A DNA stretch of 64,000 nt from Tubiluchus corallicola (lineage: Eukaryota; Priapulida; Priapulimorpha; Priapulimorphida; Tubiluchidae). The notes beneath the pieces are model-generated. The model saw nothing but the letters and a program-made list of their open reading frames with translations, had not been told where the DNA came from and ran no database searches. Where the stretch lies: contig JAQGDQ010000043.1 in NCBI GenBank assembly GCA_030141605.1, positions 507,001 through 571,000 of the forward strand. The letters run 5' to 3'. Shown piece by piece: positions 62,961 through 64,000 of this stretch (within the stretch, counting starts at the first letter, position 1; the number at the start of each line of letters is the position of its first letter). A program made the translations under genes and the position numbers.

Positions 62961-64000
62961 ATTCCAGTGTTCCAGGCAAAGCAGAACGATCAGAACTAAG
63001 TAAAACAGTCTAAACGCAAGAGAACATGAACAGCAAAGTAAATTACCATTAATCAAGTTTATTAAGTTATGTGATGTGGGCTTGTGTTAAATTTGTACTT
63101 GTTTTAATCCTTAAACGATGTTGTTGTAGAAGCCAATAATTGAGCGCTCATGGGAAAACGAATTGTTAAGTTAAAAAGTAAAATGCTGTCACGTACGTAC
63201 AACTAAATGAAACTTTGCAGTTTGTACTAAACAGGTTGATAATTGTGTTGGAATACATATAACCATGTCTTTGCTTAAGTGGATGCTGGCTTTTATTTTT
63301 ATCTTATAAATTTTAATGTACATGTCTTATGTACAAGTTGACAAAATCTCATAATAATACTTTTTCTGTTCCGTAGTCGTTATGGTTATGTACAAAAGGG
63401 CTAGATAAGTTTATGCTTACATTATAATGTTTTACTAATGTTTGGTGGCGTGCAGAAAGCTTGAGCCTTGACTCGTCTTTAACAAGCAAAACTTTCGCTA
63501 AAGACTTAACACGACTCCGAGGCCATTTCTTATAATAAACTCTGGTCCTGTTATTGTTCACAAAGGCAGAAATAAAGGTTTTCGACGTTGAATCAGATAT
63601 TATGTATAACCAAAAACTGTTTACGGAGATTTCAATCAGAAAAATAGCAAATCAGCAAAAACCGGTTTTCCAAGCAGCATTTTAATCTTTTGCAACTTCT
63701 TGTTGCCTGTCTATAAATCCAATAAATCAATGTAGCGAGAGCGTTTATGTTATAACTGTGACAGGGCAGAATGCGATTTTCAAGTCATTCATTTTGTTCG
63801 TATGACATAAACGTTTAACTTAGACGTAGCCGCATTAATATGGCAAAATAAGCGAAAAGAAAACAATTTAAATTCCTGTTCATTTTTGCGAATGTAATAG
63901 TAAGTACTCGTTGGTCCTTCGTAGAATGAAAACTTTAGATTTAATTACTTATAAATATGTAACAGGGCTGCGTCAATTAATCGGTACTAATAGACTGCCC

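Larger units (their letters stand above)
55130..64000. other. No gene recognised; repeats and possible regulatory blocks
   Basis: Contains triplet repeats, two tRNA-like sequences, the pentamer tract at 62740-62960, an E-box cluster near 60025-60075 and a GC-richer block at 57890-58170. No supported coding region. Confidence 0.4.

Overview
The window is AT-rich, intron-rich animal nuclear DNA, most likely from a marine or other aquatic invertebrate. The reasons are long GT-AG introns, many microsatellites and minisatellites, decayed LINE retrotransposon pieces, a metazoan-specific AP-2 transcription factor, and an SRCR/EGF receptor with an exon structure typical of animal modular proteins. 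I cannot name the phylum from sequence alone.

Two genes can be built exon by exon. They converge tail to tail with about 2.5 kb between their stop codons. Gene 1 (+ strand, 6655-23638, 16 coding exons, every junction in phase, 803 residues) encodes a predicted single-pass membrane receptor. Its order is signal peptide, a two-lobed Tudor-like (DUF4537-like) module, four SRCR domains alternating with three calcium-binding-type EGF domains, a short Ser/Asn-rich stalk, one transmembrane helix and a tail of about 20 residues. A Tudor-like module outside the cell, at the tip of a scavenger-receptor-like ectodomain, is the most unusual thing here. Gene 2 (- strand, 38825 down to 26103, six coding exons seen, 419 residues) is an AP-2 (TFAP2) transcription factor with its PY-type activation motif, basic DNA-binding region and helix-span-helix dimerisation region. 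One of its introns is GC-AG. Its first coding exon was not found.

The left flank (1-6340) holds mobile-element debris: a LINE 3' end on +, a solo LTR with a perfect 5-bp target-site duplication, and a LINE 5' end (PHD finger plus endonuclease) on -. A third LINE piece lies in intron 5 of gene 1, and an unrecognised broken minus-strand reading frame lies in intron 13. The right flank (38.8-64 kb) has no convincing gene. It contains tandem repeats, four tRNA-like (SINE-like) sequences, palindromes and several more GC-rich unique blocks with motif clusters. That layout fits a regulatory gene desert upstream of a developmental regulator, but this is inference.

The two genes need not work together. 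Their adjacency is positional, and nothing in the sequence shows co-regulation.
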